Counted from the stretch's first letter, positions 15,383 through 23,834 are shown. The stretch: DNA of 64,000 nucleotides from Mangrovibrevibacter kandeliae (GCF_024519155.1 NZ_JANIFJ010000008.1:1-64000); one strand, 5' to 3'. Made by a program: numbers and translations. Notes: a model not told the origin generated them from the sequence alone.

Positions 15383-17032
15383 ATGGCCCGCCAATTCATC
15401 TACCACATGTCCGGCCTGACCAAGGCCTACGGCAACAAGAAGGTGCTGGAGAACATCCATCTCTCCTTCTACCCCGATGCCAAGATCGGCATTCTCGGCC
15501 CGAACGGCTCGGGCAAGTCGACGCTCCTGAAGATCATGGCCGGTCAGGACAAGGAGTTCACCGGCGAGGCCTGGGCCGCCGAGGGCGCCACCGTCGGCTA
15601 CCTGCCGCAGGAGCCGCAGCTCGACCCGGACAAGACCGTGTTCGAGAACGTGATGGAAGGCGTTGCCGACAAGAAGGCGATCCTCGACCGTTACAACGAA
15701 CTGATGATGAACTACTCCGACGAGACGGCGGACGAGGGCGCCAAGCTCCAGGACGTCATCGACTCGCAGAACCTGTGGGACCTCGAGAGCCAGGTCGAGA
15801 TGGCGATGGAGGCGCTGCGCTGCCCGCCGGGCGAGGCGAACGTCGTCAATCTGTCCGGCGGCGAGCGCCGCCGCGTCGCGCTCTGCCAGCTGCTCCTGTC
15901 GCAGCCGGACATCCTGCTCCTCGACGAGCCGACCAACCATCTCGACGCCGAGACGATCTCCTGGCTCGAGAAGCACCTGCGCGAGTACACCGGCTCCGTG
16001 CTGATGGTCACCCACGACCGCTACTTCCTCGACAACGTCACCGGCTGGATCCTCGAGCTCGATCGCGGCCGCGGCGTGCCGTACGAGGGCAACTACTCGG
16101 TCTATCTCGAGAAGAAGCAGAAGCGCATGCTGCAGGAGGGCCGCGAGGACGACGCGCGCACCCGCGCCCTGCAGCGCGAGCGCGAGTGGATCAGCCAGGG
16201 TGCCAAGGCGCGTCAGACCAAGTCGAAGGCGCGCATCAAGGCCTACAACGAGCTGCTGGAGCGCTCCGAGCAGAGAAAGCCCGCCGAGGGCCGGATCGTC
16301 ATCCCGATCGGCGAGCGCCTCGGCAACGTGGTGATCGAGGTCGAGGGGCTCACCAAGAGCTACGGCGACCGGGTGCTGATCGACAACCTGTCCTTCAAGC
16401 TGCCGGCCGGCGGCATCGTCGGCATCATCGGGCCGAACGGCGCCGGCAAGTCGACGCTGTTCAAGATGATCACCGGCCAGGAGCAGCCGGACGCGGGCTC
16501 GATCCGCGTCGGCGACACGGTCGATCTCGGCTATGTGGACCAGAGCCGCGACGCGCTCGAGGGCTCCAAGAACGTCTGGGAGGAGATCTCCGGCGGCGTC
16601 GACGTCATTCGTCTCGGCAAATACGAAATGAATTCGCGCGCCTATGTCGGCAACTTCAACTTCAAGGGCACCGACCAGCAGCAGAAGGTCGGCACGCTCT
16701 CCGGCGGCCAGCGCAACCGCGTGCACATCGCCAAGATGCTGAAGTCCGGTGCCAACGTCCTCCTGCTCGACGAGCCGACCAACGATCTCGACACCGAGAC
16801 GTTGACCGCACTGGAGGACGCGCTGGAGGATTTCGCCGGCTGCGCCGTGGTCATCAGCCACGATCGCATGTTCCTCGACCGGCTCGCCACGCACATCCTC
16901 GCCTTCGAGGGCGACAGCCATGTCGAGTGGTTCGAGGGCAACTTCGAGGACTACGAGCAGGACAAGATCCGTCGTCTCGGACCGGAATCGGTCAACCCCA
17001 AGCGCGTCACCTACAAGCCGCTGACGCGCTGA
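15383..17032 (+). CDS. ettA: Translational throttle ABC-F ATPase EttA
   Basis: 549 residues with two ABC ATPase domains and no membrane part. Domain 1 has GPNGSGKST, LSGGERRRVALC and LLDEPTNHLD. Domain 2 has GPNGAGKST, LSGGQRNRVHIAK and LLDEPTNDLD. The linker between them (about 245-310) is charged and helical (WISQGAKARQTKSKAR), matching the P-site tRNA interaction motif. Start MARQFIYHMSGLTK and end VNPKRVTYKPLTR match the EttA subfamily closely. EttA binds the ribosomal E site and gates the first peptide bond according to the ATP/ADP ratio. It is a stand-alone gene followed by an imperfect terminator hairpin. Confidence 0.95.
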   Translation: MARQFIYHMSGLTKAYGNKKVLENIHLSFYPDAKIGILGPNGSGKSTLLKIMAGQDKEFTGEAWAAEGATVGYLPQEPQLDPDKTVFENVMEGVADKKAILDRYNELMMNYSDETADEGAKLQDVIDSQNLWDLESQVEMAMEALRCPPGEANVVNLSGGERRRVALCQLLLSQPDILLLDEPTNHLDAETISWLEKHLREYTGSVLMVTHDRYFLDNVTGWILELDRGRGVPYEGNYSVYLEKKQKRMLQEGREDDARTRALQREREWISQGAKARQTKSKARIKAYNELLERSEQRKPAEGRIVIPIGERLGNVVIEVEGLTKSYGDRVLIDNLSFKLPAGGIVGIIGPNGAGKSTLFKMITGQEQPDAGSIRVGDTVDLGYVDQSRDALEGSKNVWEEISGGVDVIRLGKYEMNSRAYVGNFNFKGTDQQQKVGTLSGGQRNRVHIAKMLKSGANVLLLDEPTNDLDTETLTALEDALEDFAGCAVVISHDRMFLDRLATHILAFEGDSHVEWFEGNFEDYEQDKIRRLGPESVNPKRVTYKPLTR

Positions 17033-17056
17033 TCCGCCGACGGGCTGCGACACCCG

Positions 17057-17093
17057 GAGGAGGCGTCGGGCGGCTGCCGCCCCGACGTCCTCT
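17057..17093 (+). terminator. Probable terminator after ettA
   Basis: An imperfect long hairpin: GAGGA and CGTCGGGCGG on the left pair with CCGCCCCGACG and TCCTC on the right, with small bulges and a short CTG loop, followed by TTC. It starts about 25 bases after the ettA stop. Confidence 0.45.
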
Positions 17094-17315
17094 TCGGCGT
17101 CCTTCACCGACTTGGTCATGTGGCTTGATTTAATTGTGGACGGGGCGGGACATCGCCGCCACCTCGCCTATACTCACCGGCTTAGGCGCCTACGCATCGA
17201 AGGCGTCTTGACCGTCCGTGAGATCGGCGCTGCCATTTTTGCGCGCAAAGGTCGTCGGAGCCGGCAGGGATCCTAGATTGCAGCCGCACCGATGGCGGCT
17301 GACCGAGCGGTGACA

Positions 17316-18767
17316 ATGAACCGGATTGCTTTCGAGACCTTGTTTGCAGCCCTGCCGAGCCCGCACAACATTCTCGATCACGATCTGAATTTCGTCGCCG
17401 TCAACCCGGCCTACGAGGCCGTCACGATGCGAAGCGCCGATCAGCTGATCGGCCGCAACATGTTCGAGTGCTTCCCCAACGAGGGCGACGGCGGCCGTCG
17501 CCTGCGTGAGTCGCTGCTCGGCGTTCTCAGCTCCGGCGAGCCGGACACGATCGCCTATATCGAGTACGAGATCGCGCGGCGGGACGGCTCGATGGAGCGC
17601 CGCTTCTGGACGGCGGTCCACAATCCCTTGCGGGATGCAGAAGGTCGGGTCCTCTTCGTCCTGCAAAACACGGTCGACATCACCGAACTGGTGCTGCTGC
17701 GCGAAGCGGCGTCCGTGCCGTTCACCGACGTGCCGAGCGAGGTCGCGCTGGTGCAGCGCGCGCTCGAGGCCGAGGCCGCCTCGGAGACGAACCGGTCGGA
17801 AAGCGAGAACTTCCGCCGACTGTTCCAAGGCGCGCCGGGCCTGATGGCCGTGCTGCAGGGCGCTGACCACGTCTTCACCTTTGCCAATGACGACTTCGCC
17901 CGCTTCGTCGGCGACCGTCCCGTGCTCGGCCTGCCGGTTCGCACCGCCTTGCCGGGCGCGGCGGACGCCGGCTTGTTCGAGAGCCTGGAGCGGGTGCGGT
18001 CGAGCGGACGCCCCGAGCGGCACGAGGCCTTGCCGATCGCGATGACGCGCGCCGGCGGCGAGGTGCCTGCGACCGTTTATGTCGACGTCACCTTCAGCCC
18101 GATCCGCGACGGGCGCGGCGAGGTGTCCGGCATTCTCGTCCAGGGCAGCGACCGGACCGAGGCGGTGATGGCGCAGCGTCGAGAACGGCTTTGGGCGGAC
18201 GAGCTCAACCATCGCGTGAAGAACACGCTCGCCACCGTCCAGTCGCTGGCGCGCCAGAGCTTCACCGAGGCCGGGGCGCCGCCGCAGGTCAAGAGCACCT
18301 TCGAAGGGCGGATCATCGCGCTGTCGAAGGCGCACGATCTTCTCAGCGAGAGCCACTGGGCCGCCGTCGACCTCGCCGCGCTCCTGCGCCCCGCCGAGGC
18401 GACGATCGCGGCCAACGGCAACCCGCCCGTCCAGCTCAATCCGAAGGCGGCGATCGCGCTGGCGATGCTGTTCCACGAGCTGCGGGCGACCATTCCCGCC
18501 GACATGGACGGACAGCTGCTCGGCGACGTCGAGATCAACTGGTCGCGGCACAACGGCGCCCGTCTGAAGATCATCTGGGTGGCCCGTAACCTGCCGCCCG
18601 TGTGGCAAAGCGAGCGCAAGCTTCAGACACGCATGCTCAAGCGTCTTGTCGAGGGCGAACTCGACGGCCGAATGGATTGCGACGAGGGCGGCGACGGGTT
18701 CACGTGCGAAATCTGCATACCGATGCGGGAGGTCGAGGAAGATGCAGCAGCTGGCGGCGGTCACTGA
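17316..18767 (+). CDS. PAS-PAS HWE-family histidine kinase with decayed ATP-binding motifs
   Basis: 483 residues from ATG 17316 (MNRIAFETLF); an upstream ATG at 17292 would add 8. It is cytoplasmic, with two PAS domains (about 8-135 and 160-285), then the HWE histidine box ELNHRVKNTLATVQSL with H299. The catalytic domain is odd. The N box reads FHELRATIPADMDG where the family has HELATNAxKYG, so the ATP/Mg Asn is gone. The W-x-E motif that names the family reads W421-V-A423. The GFG-x-R-L-I loop reads RKLQTRML. The frame is continuous and the C-terminal strands remain, so this is divergence rather than a frameshift. It may be a pseudokinase or a phosphatase-type partner of the receiver that overlaps its 3' end. 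Confidence 0.82.
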   Translation: MNRIAFETLFAALPSPHNILDHDLNFVAVNPAYEAVTMRSADQLIGRNMFECFPNEGDGGRRLRESLLGVLSSGEPDTIAYIEYEIARRDGSMERRFWTAVHNPLRDAEGRVLFVLQNTVDITELVLLREAASVPFTDVPSEVALVQRALEAEAASETNRSESENFRRLFQGAPGLMAVLQGADHVFTFANDDFARFVGDRPVLGLPVRTALPGAADAGLFESLERVRSSGRPERHEALPIAMTRAGGEVPATVYVDVTFSPIRDGRGEVSGILVQGSDRTEAVMAQRRERLWADELNHRVKNTLATVQSLARQSFTEAGAPPQVKSTFEGRIIALSKAHDLLSESHWAAVDLAALLRPAEATIAANGNPPVQLNPKAAIALAMLFHELRATIPADMDGQLLGDVEINWSRHNGARLKIIWVARNLPPVWQSERKLQTRMLKRLVEGELDGRMDCDEGGDGFTCEICIPMREVEEDAAAGGGH

Positions 18768-19143
18768 GACGTCCGCGCTCGAAGGCCTGCGGGTGCTCGT
18801 GGTCGAGGACGAGAGCCTCGTCGCGATGCAGCTCGAGGACATGCTGCTCGATCTCGGCTGTGCCGTCGTCGGCCCGGCGATGCGGCTGTCCCGCGCGCTC
18901 GAGATGGCAGCCGAAGCCGGCATCGACATCGCCATCCTCGACGTCAATCTCGGCGGCGAGCGCGTCTATCCGGTCGCCCAGATGATCCGCGACAGAAAGA
19001 TCCCGATCGTGTTTGCCACGGGGTACGGGCGCGCGGGCGTCGATGCCGTGTGGCACGACTGCCCGATTCTGCAGAAGCCCTATACCGAGAACCAGCTTGC
19101 CGAGATGATGGGTCTCGCCATGACGCCGCGCACGCCGGCCTGA
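18742..19143 (+). CDS. Stand-alone receiver protein paired with the HWE kinase
   Basis: A 133-residue receiver domain without an output domain. Acidic pair E22-D23, phosphoacceptor D67 (AILDVNLGGE), T93 (FATGYG) and K112 (QKPY) are all present. The start at 18742 (MQQLAAV) follows GGTCGAGGAAG and lies inside the kinase gene, overlapping it by 26 bases, so the two are translationally coupled. The DVNLGGERVYPVA and FATGYGRAGV pattern is typical of receivers that accompany HWE kinases in rhizobia. The downstream target is unknown. Confidence 0.88.
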   Translation: MQQLAAVTETSALEGLRVLVVEDESLVAMQLEDMLLDLGCAVVGPAMRLSRALEMAAEAGIDIAILDVNLGGERVYPVAQMIRDRKIPIVFATGYGRAGVDAVWHDCPILQKPYTENQLAEMMGLAMTPRTPA

Positions 19144-19294
19144 GGCCGACGCGGCAGTCGCTCGATCGCTCCATGGCCGAAACCGGCCGTCGAGGCGTCG
19201 CCGTCGCGGTCGACAGATGGCGGGCAGGCGTGCATCTTGCGGCCGATTGCAGGCGCCTTGGCGCGCCCACCGAATCGCGACCGCTGGAGCCGCA

Positions 19295-19945
19295 ATGGAT
19301 GTCTTCGTTCAAGAGCTGATGGCGAGCCTCGGCGCCTTCGGCATCGCGCTTCTGATGTTCCTGGAGAACATCTTCCCACCCATACCGTCCGAGCTGATCA
19401 TGCCCCTCGCGGGCTACCAGGCGGCAAAAGGCGAGATGTCGATCGGCACCGTCATCGTCGCCGGCACGGCCGGTTCGCTGGCCGGCGTCACGCCCTGGTA
19501 CTATCTCGGCAAGCTCGTCGGCTACAACCGCATGCTGAAGCTCTCGGCCCGCTACGGGCGATGGCTGACGCTGACGCCGGGCGACGTCGAGGCGGCGGCC
19601 CGCTGGTTCGAGCGGCGCGGCACCGCCGCGGTCCTGTTCGGTCGCCTGATCCCCACCGTGCGAACCCTGATCTCGGTGCCGGCCGGCGTCGCGCGGATGG
19701 GCCTGCCGCGCTTCCTCGTCTACTCGGCGGTCGGCTCGGCCCTCTGGACCGCAGCGCTCGCCTATGCCGGCTACGGCCTCGGCCAGAACTATGCCGCCGT
19801 GGAAGGCTATGTCGGACCCGTGTCCGATGCCGTCGTCGTGCTGGCGGTGCTGGTCTATCTGTATCGAGTGGTGACCTTCGATCCGAAGCGCCGACGCAGC
19901 GCCAGCGGCGAGACGGCGCACAACCCGATCCACGAGGAGAACTGA
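19295..19945 (+). CDS. DedA-family membrane protein
   Basis: 216 residues from ATG 19295. The DedA/SNARE-associated (VTT) signature is clear: FLENIFPPIPSELIMPLAGY near the N-terminus, a Gly-rich re-entrant segment (AGTAGSLAGVTPWYYLGK), and FGRLIPTVRTLISVPAGVARM. About five hydrophobic segments are present. DedA proteins act as undecaprenyl-phosphate or phospholipid flippases/scramblases and support envelope homeostasis; the exact lipid is not decidable here. Only two bases separate its stop from the MOSC gene, whose ribosome site lies in the end of this gene. Confidence 0.92.
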   Translation: MDVFVQELMASLGAFGIALLMFLENIFPPIPSELIMPLAGYQAAKGEMSIGTVIVAGTAGSLAGVTPWYYLGKLVGYNRMLKLSARYGRWLTLTPGDVEAAARWFERRGTAAVLFGRLIPTVRTLISVPAGVARMGLPRFLVYSAVGSALWTAALAYAGYGLGQNYAAVEGYVGPVSDAVVVLAVLVYLYRVVTFDPKRRRSASGETAHNPIHEEN

Positions 19946-19946
19946 G

Positions 19947-20555
19947 TTGACGGGCATGACGCGCATCCCCGGCCGGAAGTTGAAGGCTCGCGTCGCCGGC
20001 CTCTACGCCGCGACCGGCGAGGACTTCGTCAGCGCCGCGGTCGAACGGCTGGAGCTCGGCTTCGAGGGGATCGCCGGCGATCTCCATGCCGGCTCGACCC
20101 GGCGGAGCGGCGGGCGCGAACCCTGGTATCCGCGCGGCACCCTGATGCGCAACGAGCGCCAGCTCTCGATCCTCGCGCCGGACGAACTTGCCGCGGTCGC
20201 ATCGGCGCTGGGCGTCCCTGCGGTCGAGCCGGAATGGATCGGCGGCAACATGTTGATCGAGGGGATCGAGGCGCTGTCCTGGCTGCCGCCGCGCACGCTC
20301 CTGTTCTTCGCGGGTGGCGTGACACTCCGCATCGATGGAGACAACGGGCCTTGCCGCTCGGCCGGAAGGGCTGTCGCCCGCAACTTCGAAGGGCGAGACG
20401 ATATCGAGTTCGGCTTCGTGCAGGCGGCAAAGCACCGGCGCGGACTCGTCGGCTGGGTGGAGAAGCCCGGCAGCGTTGCGGTCGGCGAGACGCTGACGGC
20501 GATGTTGCCCGAACAGTGGATCTACAGCCCGGCGCCGGCCGGCGCCCTGGTGTGA
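19947..20555 (+). CDS. MOSC-domain protein
   Basis: 202 residues, TTG start at 19947. GAGGAG at 19933-19938 is 8 bases from the TTG but 17 from the next ATG (19956), so the TTG is favoured. MOSC features: N-terminal KARVAGLYAA, the FEGIAGDLHAG turn, RNERQLSIL, GGNMLIEGI and the conserved Cys in NGPCRSAGRAV. MOSC domains bind molybdenum cofactor or carry sulfur through this Cys. The N-terminal beta-barrel of larger MOSC enzymes is absent. It is coupled to the upstream dedA-like gene; the functional link is unknown. Confidence 0.85.
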   Translation: MTGMTRIPGRKLKARVAGLYAATGEDFVSAAVERLELGFEGIAGDLHAGSTRRSGGREPWYPRGTLMRNERQLSILAPDELAAVASALGVPAVEPEWIGGNMLIEGIEALSWLPPRTLLFFAGGVTLRIDGDNGPCRSAGRAVARNFEGRDDIEFGFVQAAKHRRGLVGWVEKPGSVAVGETLTAMLPEQWIYSPAPAGALV

Positions 20556-20559
20556 CGAG

Positions 20560-20877
20560 GCTCGTCGAGCGCAGCATCGGGGCAAGGCGGTCGCCTTTCT
20601 CCCCGCCTGGCTCGGCGGCAGCCCCGACTGGGCGCTGCCCTTCGGCATCGTCGCGCTGCCCTTCGCCTATCGCCTGATCCCGGTCAGCTCTTTCGGCTTC
20701 ATCACCTGCCTGACGGTGGCGATCCTCGCCGTCCTCGGGCTTCTCTACGACGTGCCGGATCTGGCTCTGGAGCGGGTCGGCGCGATCTTCGGCGCGGCGG
20801 CGCTGGTCCTGGTGCTGGCGACCGCAGGCGCCGTGATCCTGCGCCGCGTCGAGCGGGATGCTCTGGCGCCGCGGTGA
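20560..20877 (+). pseudogene. Start-less remnant of a small membrane protein
   Basis: A frame open from inside the MOSC gene to TGA at 20875-20877 encodes about 100 residues with protein-like character and two hydrophobic stretches: LPFGIVALPFAYRLIP, then TVAILAVLGLLY, and later FGAAALVLVLATAGAVIL with a basic end (RRVERDALAPR). No ATG exists in frame. The first usable codon is GTG at 20716, giving only 53 residues. It reads like the 3' end of a decayed membrane-protein gene; a real short gene started at GTG 20716 is the alternative. I recognise no family. Confidence 0.4.
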
Positions 20878-20884
20878 AGGGCGG

Positions 20885-21235
20885 TCAGTCCGGCTCGTCC
20901 TGCGAACCGCCTTCGTCTGCCTCGGTCCCGTCCAGCGGCTCGCTGCCGTCGACGTGGCGCGTGGCGCCCCAGGCATCGAGGACCGCGTTGATCGCGTCGA
21001 GCACGAAGAAGCGGGCGGCGTCGCGGCCGTAGCCGTCGTCCATCAGCGTGTCGTAGTCGGTGTGGACATGGCGGATGTGCGCCACTGCGGCGAGCCACAG
21101 GGCGGTCGGCGGCGGCAGGTGCCGCAGGTGCCGCGCGCCGGCCGCCTGCCGGATCGGTTCGGCGTCGGCGAACGGCGCGCGCGGAATCGTGAGCGTCAGC
21201 GCCCGCGCGATCGCCTTCTGCCGCTCGGTGGGCAT
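20885..21235 (-). CDS. DUF2293-domain protein
   Basis: 116 residues. The central part matches the DUF2293 pattern: LPPPTALWLAAVAHIRHVHT, then DYDTLMDDGYGRDAARFFV and INAVLDAWG. It is helical, with an acidic tail (TEADEGGSQDEPD). The function is unknown; members are small cytoplasmic proteins common in Hyphomicrobiales. Its ATG shares a base with the trmO stop (TGATG), so it is translated after trmO from the same message. Confidence 0.85.
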   Translation of the reverse strand: MPTERQKAIARALTLTIPRAPFADAEPIRQAAGARHLRHLPPPTALWLAAVAHIRHVHTDYDTLMDDGYGRDAARFFVLDAINAVLDAWGATRHVDGSEPLDGTEADEGGSQDEPD

Positions 21236-21741
21236 CAGCGGTGAGGCTCGGTGGCCGGCGGGACGTCGACGGTCTCGAAGAACGGCTTGATGTCGAGCAG
21301 CGGCGTGCCGTCGAGGACTTCGATGGCATCGATGCCGACACGCCCGGTTTCGATGTCGAGCTCGACGATCCTGACCAGATGCAGCCCGATGGGGTTCGGG
21401 CGGACCGGCGAGCGCAGCGTGAAGGTGCCGCGTGGCTCCGGCGCGTGGCGCGGCGTCTGCAGCGCGAGATCGCGGCGCGCCCGATCGAGCCAGGTGAGGG
21501 CGAAGATCCAGCGCCCGGGCTCCAGCCCTTGCAGGGCCGCCCGGTAGGGCGCGTCCACCTGGAGCGCGGCGGGGACACTCCGGTCGCGCGCCTCGCGCAG
21601 GTTCTTTGGGCAGTCGCCGCGCCCCTGCCAGGGCGATGCCACCCGGCCGATGAAGGCGAGCGAAGCGTCGCGGGTCAGAGCCGGATCCACTGCGAACGCC
21701 GCCTCGCCGGGACGCATCTCGAAGAGAGCTTCATCTATCAT
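21235..21741 (-). CDS. trmO: tRNA-Thr(GGU) A37 N-methyltransferase TrmO
   Basis: 168 residues, TsaA/YaeB family, which uses SAM to add N6-methyl to t6A37 of certain threonine tRNAs. Visible signatures: IGRVASPWQGRGDCPKN near residue 31, then GRWIFALTWLDRARRDL, RGTFTLRSPVRPNPIGLHLV with the R-S-P-x-R-P-N-P-I-G core (quoted in part), and VLDGTPLLDIKPF. The usual C-terminal extension of enterobacterial TrmO is absent. It starts at the ATG with 5' base 21741. A much longer open frame upstream is antisense to the ArsR-methyltransferase gene and not real. It shares a 108-bp divergent region, containing a perfect palindrome, with that regulator. Confidence 0.92.
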   Translation of the reverse strand: MIDEALFEMRPGEAAFAVDPALTRDASLAFIGRVASPWQGRGDCPKNLREARDRSVPAALQVDAPYRAALQGLEPGRWIFALTWLDRARRDLALQTPRHAPEPRGTFTLRSPVRPNPIGLHLVRIVELDIETGRVGIDAIEVLDGTPLLDIKPFFETVDVPPATEPHR

Positions 21742-21815
21742 GCGCAACGCATATCGGGCCCGACGCACCGCCGCCAGCCTCTCGATCCGGCGCTTGCCAC
21801 GCGACGTCGACTGAC

Positions 21816-21831
21816 ATAAAGATATCTTTAT
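21816..21831 (+). promoter_or_regulatory. 16-bp perfect palindrome, probable operator of the ArsR-type regulator
   Basis: ATAAAGATATCTTTAT at 21816-21831 is its own reverse complement. It is the most A+T-rich patch in the divergent trmO/arsR-like region, ending 18 bases before the GTG start of the regulator. As I recall, the SAH-responsive ArsR-family regulators (SahR) of proteobacteria use operators of this ATAAAGATATCTTTAT type in front of methionine-cycle genes. Autoregulation together with metF is the natural reading. Confidence 0.7.
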
Positions 21832-21849
21832 ATGTGGAGGCAGTTCGGC

Positions 21850-22863
21850 GTGCGTATCGACACCCTGTTCCCGTTCGACGATGCGGTCGACATGCTGAAG
21901 GCGATCGCAGAGCCGACGCGCTTGCGCCTGCTGGTCCTCCTGTCCCGGCACGATCTCACGGTGACCGACCTGATGTCGATCCTCGGCCAGTCGCAGCCGC
22001 GCATCTCCCGGCATCTGAAGCTTCTCACCGAGTGCGGGATCCTGTCGCGGTATCAGGAGGGCGCCTGGGCCTACTTCAGACTGTCCGACCAGCCGTCGGC
22101 GATGGGGTTCACCGACGCCGTCCTCAGCCGCCTCGATCGCGCCGATCCGGTGCTGCGGCGGGACGCCGAACGACTGGAGGGCGTGCGCCGGCAGCGCTCG
22201 GCGAATGCGGCGAGCTACTTTGCCAAGAACGCGGGCAGCTGGGACCGGATCCGCTCGCTGCATGCGCCGGACACGGTGGTCGAGGCGGCGCTGCTGTCGG
22301 AACTGGGCGACCGGCCGATCCGGGCGCTGCTCGACATCGGCACCGGCACCGGGCGGATGCTCGAGCTGCTGGCGCCGCGCTGCGGCCGGGCGGTCGGCAT
22401 CGACGCCTCGCGCGAGATGCTGGCGATCGCCCGCGCCAAGCTCGACGCCGCCGACATCTCCAATGCGGTGGTGCGCCAGGGCGACGCCTTCCACCTGCCG
22501 GTGGAGCGTGGCGGCTTCGACCTCGTGCTGATCCATCAGGTGCTGCACTATCTCGACGACCCGGCCGCAGCGATTGCCGAAGCCGCCGCCGCGTTGGCGC
22601 CGGGCGGGCGGCTGGCGGTCATCGACTTCGCGCCGCACGCGCTGGAGTTCCTGCGGGTGGAGCACGCCCACCTTCGGCTCGGCTTCGGTGACGAGGCGCT
22701 CGCGGGCCATCTGCGCGACGCCGGGCTCGATGTGACGGCGATCCGCTCGCTTCGCCCGGAGGGGCGTCGCGCCGATCAGCTGACGGTGACCATCTGGCTG
22801 GCCAGAGACGGGCGGAGGTTGCTGGCCTCCGCCGCGGAACCTATGAGCGCGATCAGCGCCTGA
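21850..22863 (+). CDS. ArsR-family regulator fused to SAM-dependent methyltransferase domain (SahR-like)
   Basis: 337 residues from GTG 21850. GGAGG at 21836-21840 lies 9 bases before this GTG; the upstream ATG at 21832 precedes the ribosome site and touches the palindrome, so it is unlikely. The N-terminal winged helix (about 1-95) has AIAEPTRLRLLVLL and the recognition helix QSQPRISRHLKLL. The C-terminal class I methyltransferase domain (about 135-325) has LLDIGTGTGRMLELL, GIDASREML and the VLHYLDDPAAAI region. The fold probably senses SAM or SAH. It precedes metF by 50 bp in the same direction, which points to control of methylene-THF reductase and the methionine cycle. Confidence 0.88.
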   Translation: MRIDTLFPFDDAVDMLKAIAEPTRLRLLVLLSRHDLTVTDLMSILGQSQPRISRHLKLLTECGILSRYQEGAWAYFRLSDQPSAMGFTDAVLSRLDRADPVLRRDAERLEGVRRQRSANAASYFAKNAGSWDRIRSLHAPDTVVEAALLSELGDRPIRALLDIGTGTGRMLELLAPRCGRAVGIDASREMLAIARAKLDAADISNAVVRQGDAFHLPVERGGFDLVLIHQVLHYLDDPAAAIAEAAAALAPGGRLAVIDFAPHALEFLRVEHAHLRLGFGDEALAGHLRDAGLDVTAIRSLRPEGRRADQLTVTIWLARDGRRLLASAAEPMSAISA

Positions 22864-22913
22864 CACAAACACGGGTGCGGCGCCGCGGCGCCCGACCATC
22901 ACCAGGAGGACAC

Positions 22914-23834
22914 ATGGCACGCTATCCGCTGCGCTCGAAGGCGGGCATCAAGGTCTCGTTCGAGTTCTTCCCGCCGAAGACCGACAAGATGGAGGAGAAT
23001 CTCTGGGCGTCGATCCAGCGCCTCGCGCCGCTGCAGCCGAGCTTCGTCTCGGTCACCTACGGGGCCGGCGGCTCGACCCGGGAGCGCACGCACCAGACGG
23101 TGGCGCGGCTTCTGAACGAGACCGACCTCCTGCCGGCGGCGCACCTGACCTGCGTCGACGCCTCCCGCGACGAGGTCGCCGAGGTGGTGCGCCAGTACTG
23201 GGACACGGGCGTGCGGCATCTCGTGGCGCTGCGCGGGGATTCGCAGACCAACGGCGCCGGCGGCCCGTTCGTCCAGCATCCGGACGGCTACCGCAACGCC
23301 GCCGAACTGGTGGCCGGGCTGAAGGAGATCGCCGACTTCGAGATTTCGGTCTCCGCCTATCCGGAGAAGCATCCGGAAAGCCCGGATTTCGCCACCGACA
23401 TCGACCTCCTGAAGCGCAAGATCGACAGCGGCGCGACGCGGGCGATCACCCAGTTCTTCTTCGACAACGATCAGTACGAGAGCTTCGTCGAGAAGGTGCG
23501 CCGCGCCGGGATCTACGTGCCGATCGTGCCCGGCATCGCGCCGATCCACGACTTCACCAAGATCGCGCGTTTCGCCGGCGCCTGCGGCGCCTCCATCCCC
23601 GGATGGCTCGCCGAGCGCTTCGAGGGGCTGGAGGCGGACCCGCAGACGCGGGCACATGTCGCGGCGGCGGTGTGCAGCGAGCAGGTCCTCGACCTCGTCG
23701 AACGCGGGGTCACCGACTTCCACTTCTACACCATGAACCGCGCCGACCTCGTCTACTCCATCTGCCACATCCTCGGGCTGCGGGAGACGCGGCCGCAGGC
23801 GGCGGCCGAGGTGGCGGCGGCGGCAGCGGGCTGA
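22914..23834 (+). CDS. metF: Methylenetetrahydrofolate reductase MetF
   Basis: 306 residues. An AGGAGGA ribosome site 4 bases before ATG 22914 sets the start. TIM-barrel FAD enzyme signatures: VSFEFFPPKTDKM near the N-terminus, VTYGAGGSTRERT, LVALRGDS, ISVSAYPEKHPES, ITQFFFDNDQY, VPIVPGIAPI and DFHFYTMNR near the end. It reduces 5,10-methylene-THF to 5-methyl-THF, the methyl donor for methionine synthesis. It is co-oriented with the ArsR-methyltransferase regulator and followed by a perfect terminator. Confidence 0.97.
   Translation: MARYPLRSKAGIKVSFEFFPPKTDKMEENLWASIQRLAPLQPSFVSVTYGAGGSTRERTHQTVARLLNETDLLPAAHLTCVDASRDEVAEVVRQYWDTGVRHLVALRGDSQTNGAGGPFVQHPDGYRNAAELVAGLKEIADFEISVSAYPEKHPESPDFATDIDLLKRKIDSGATRAITQFFFDNDQYESFVEKVRRAGIYVPIVPGIAPIHDFTKIARFAGACGASIPGWLAERFEGLEADPQTRAHVAAAVCSEQVLDLVERGVTDFHFYTMNRADLVYSICHILGLRETRPQAAAEVAAAAAG

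Noticed and set aside
15359-17119. A 586-residue minus-strand frame opposite ettA
   Set aside because: A shadow of ettA with low-complexity composition and no motif.
21742-22920. N-terminal extension of the trmO frame on the minus strand
   Set aside because: It is antisense to the ArsR-methyltransferase gene. The family start is the methionine at 21741.
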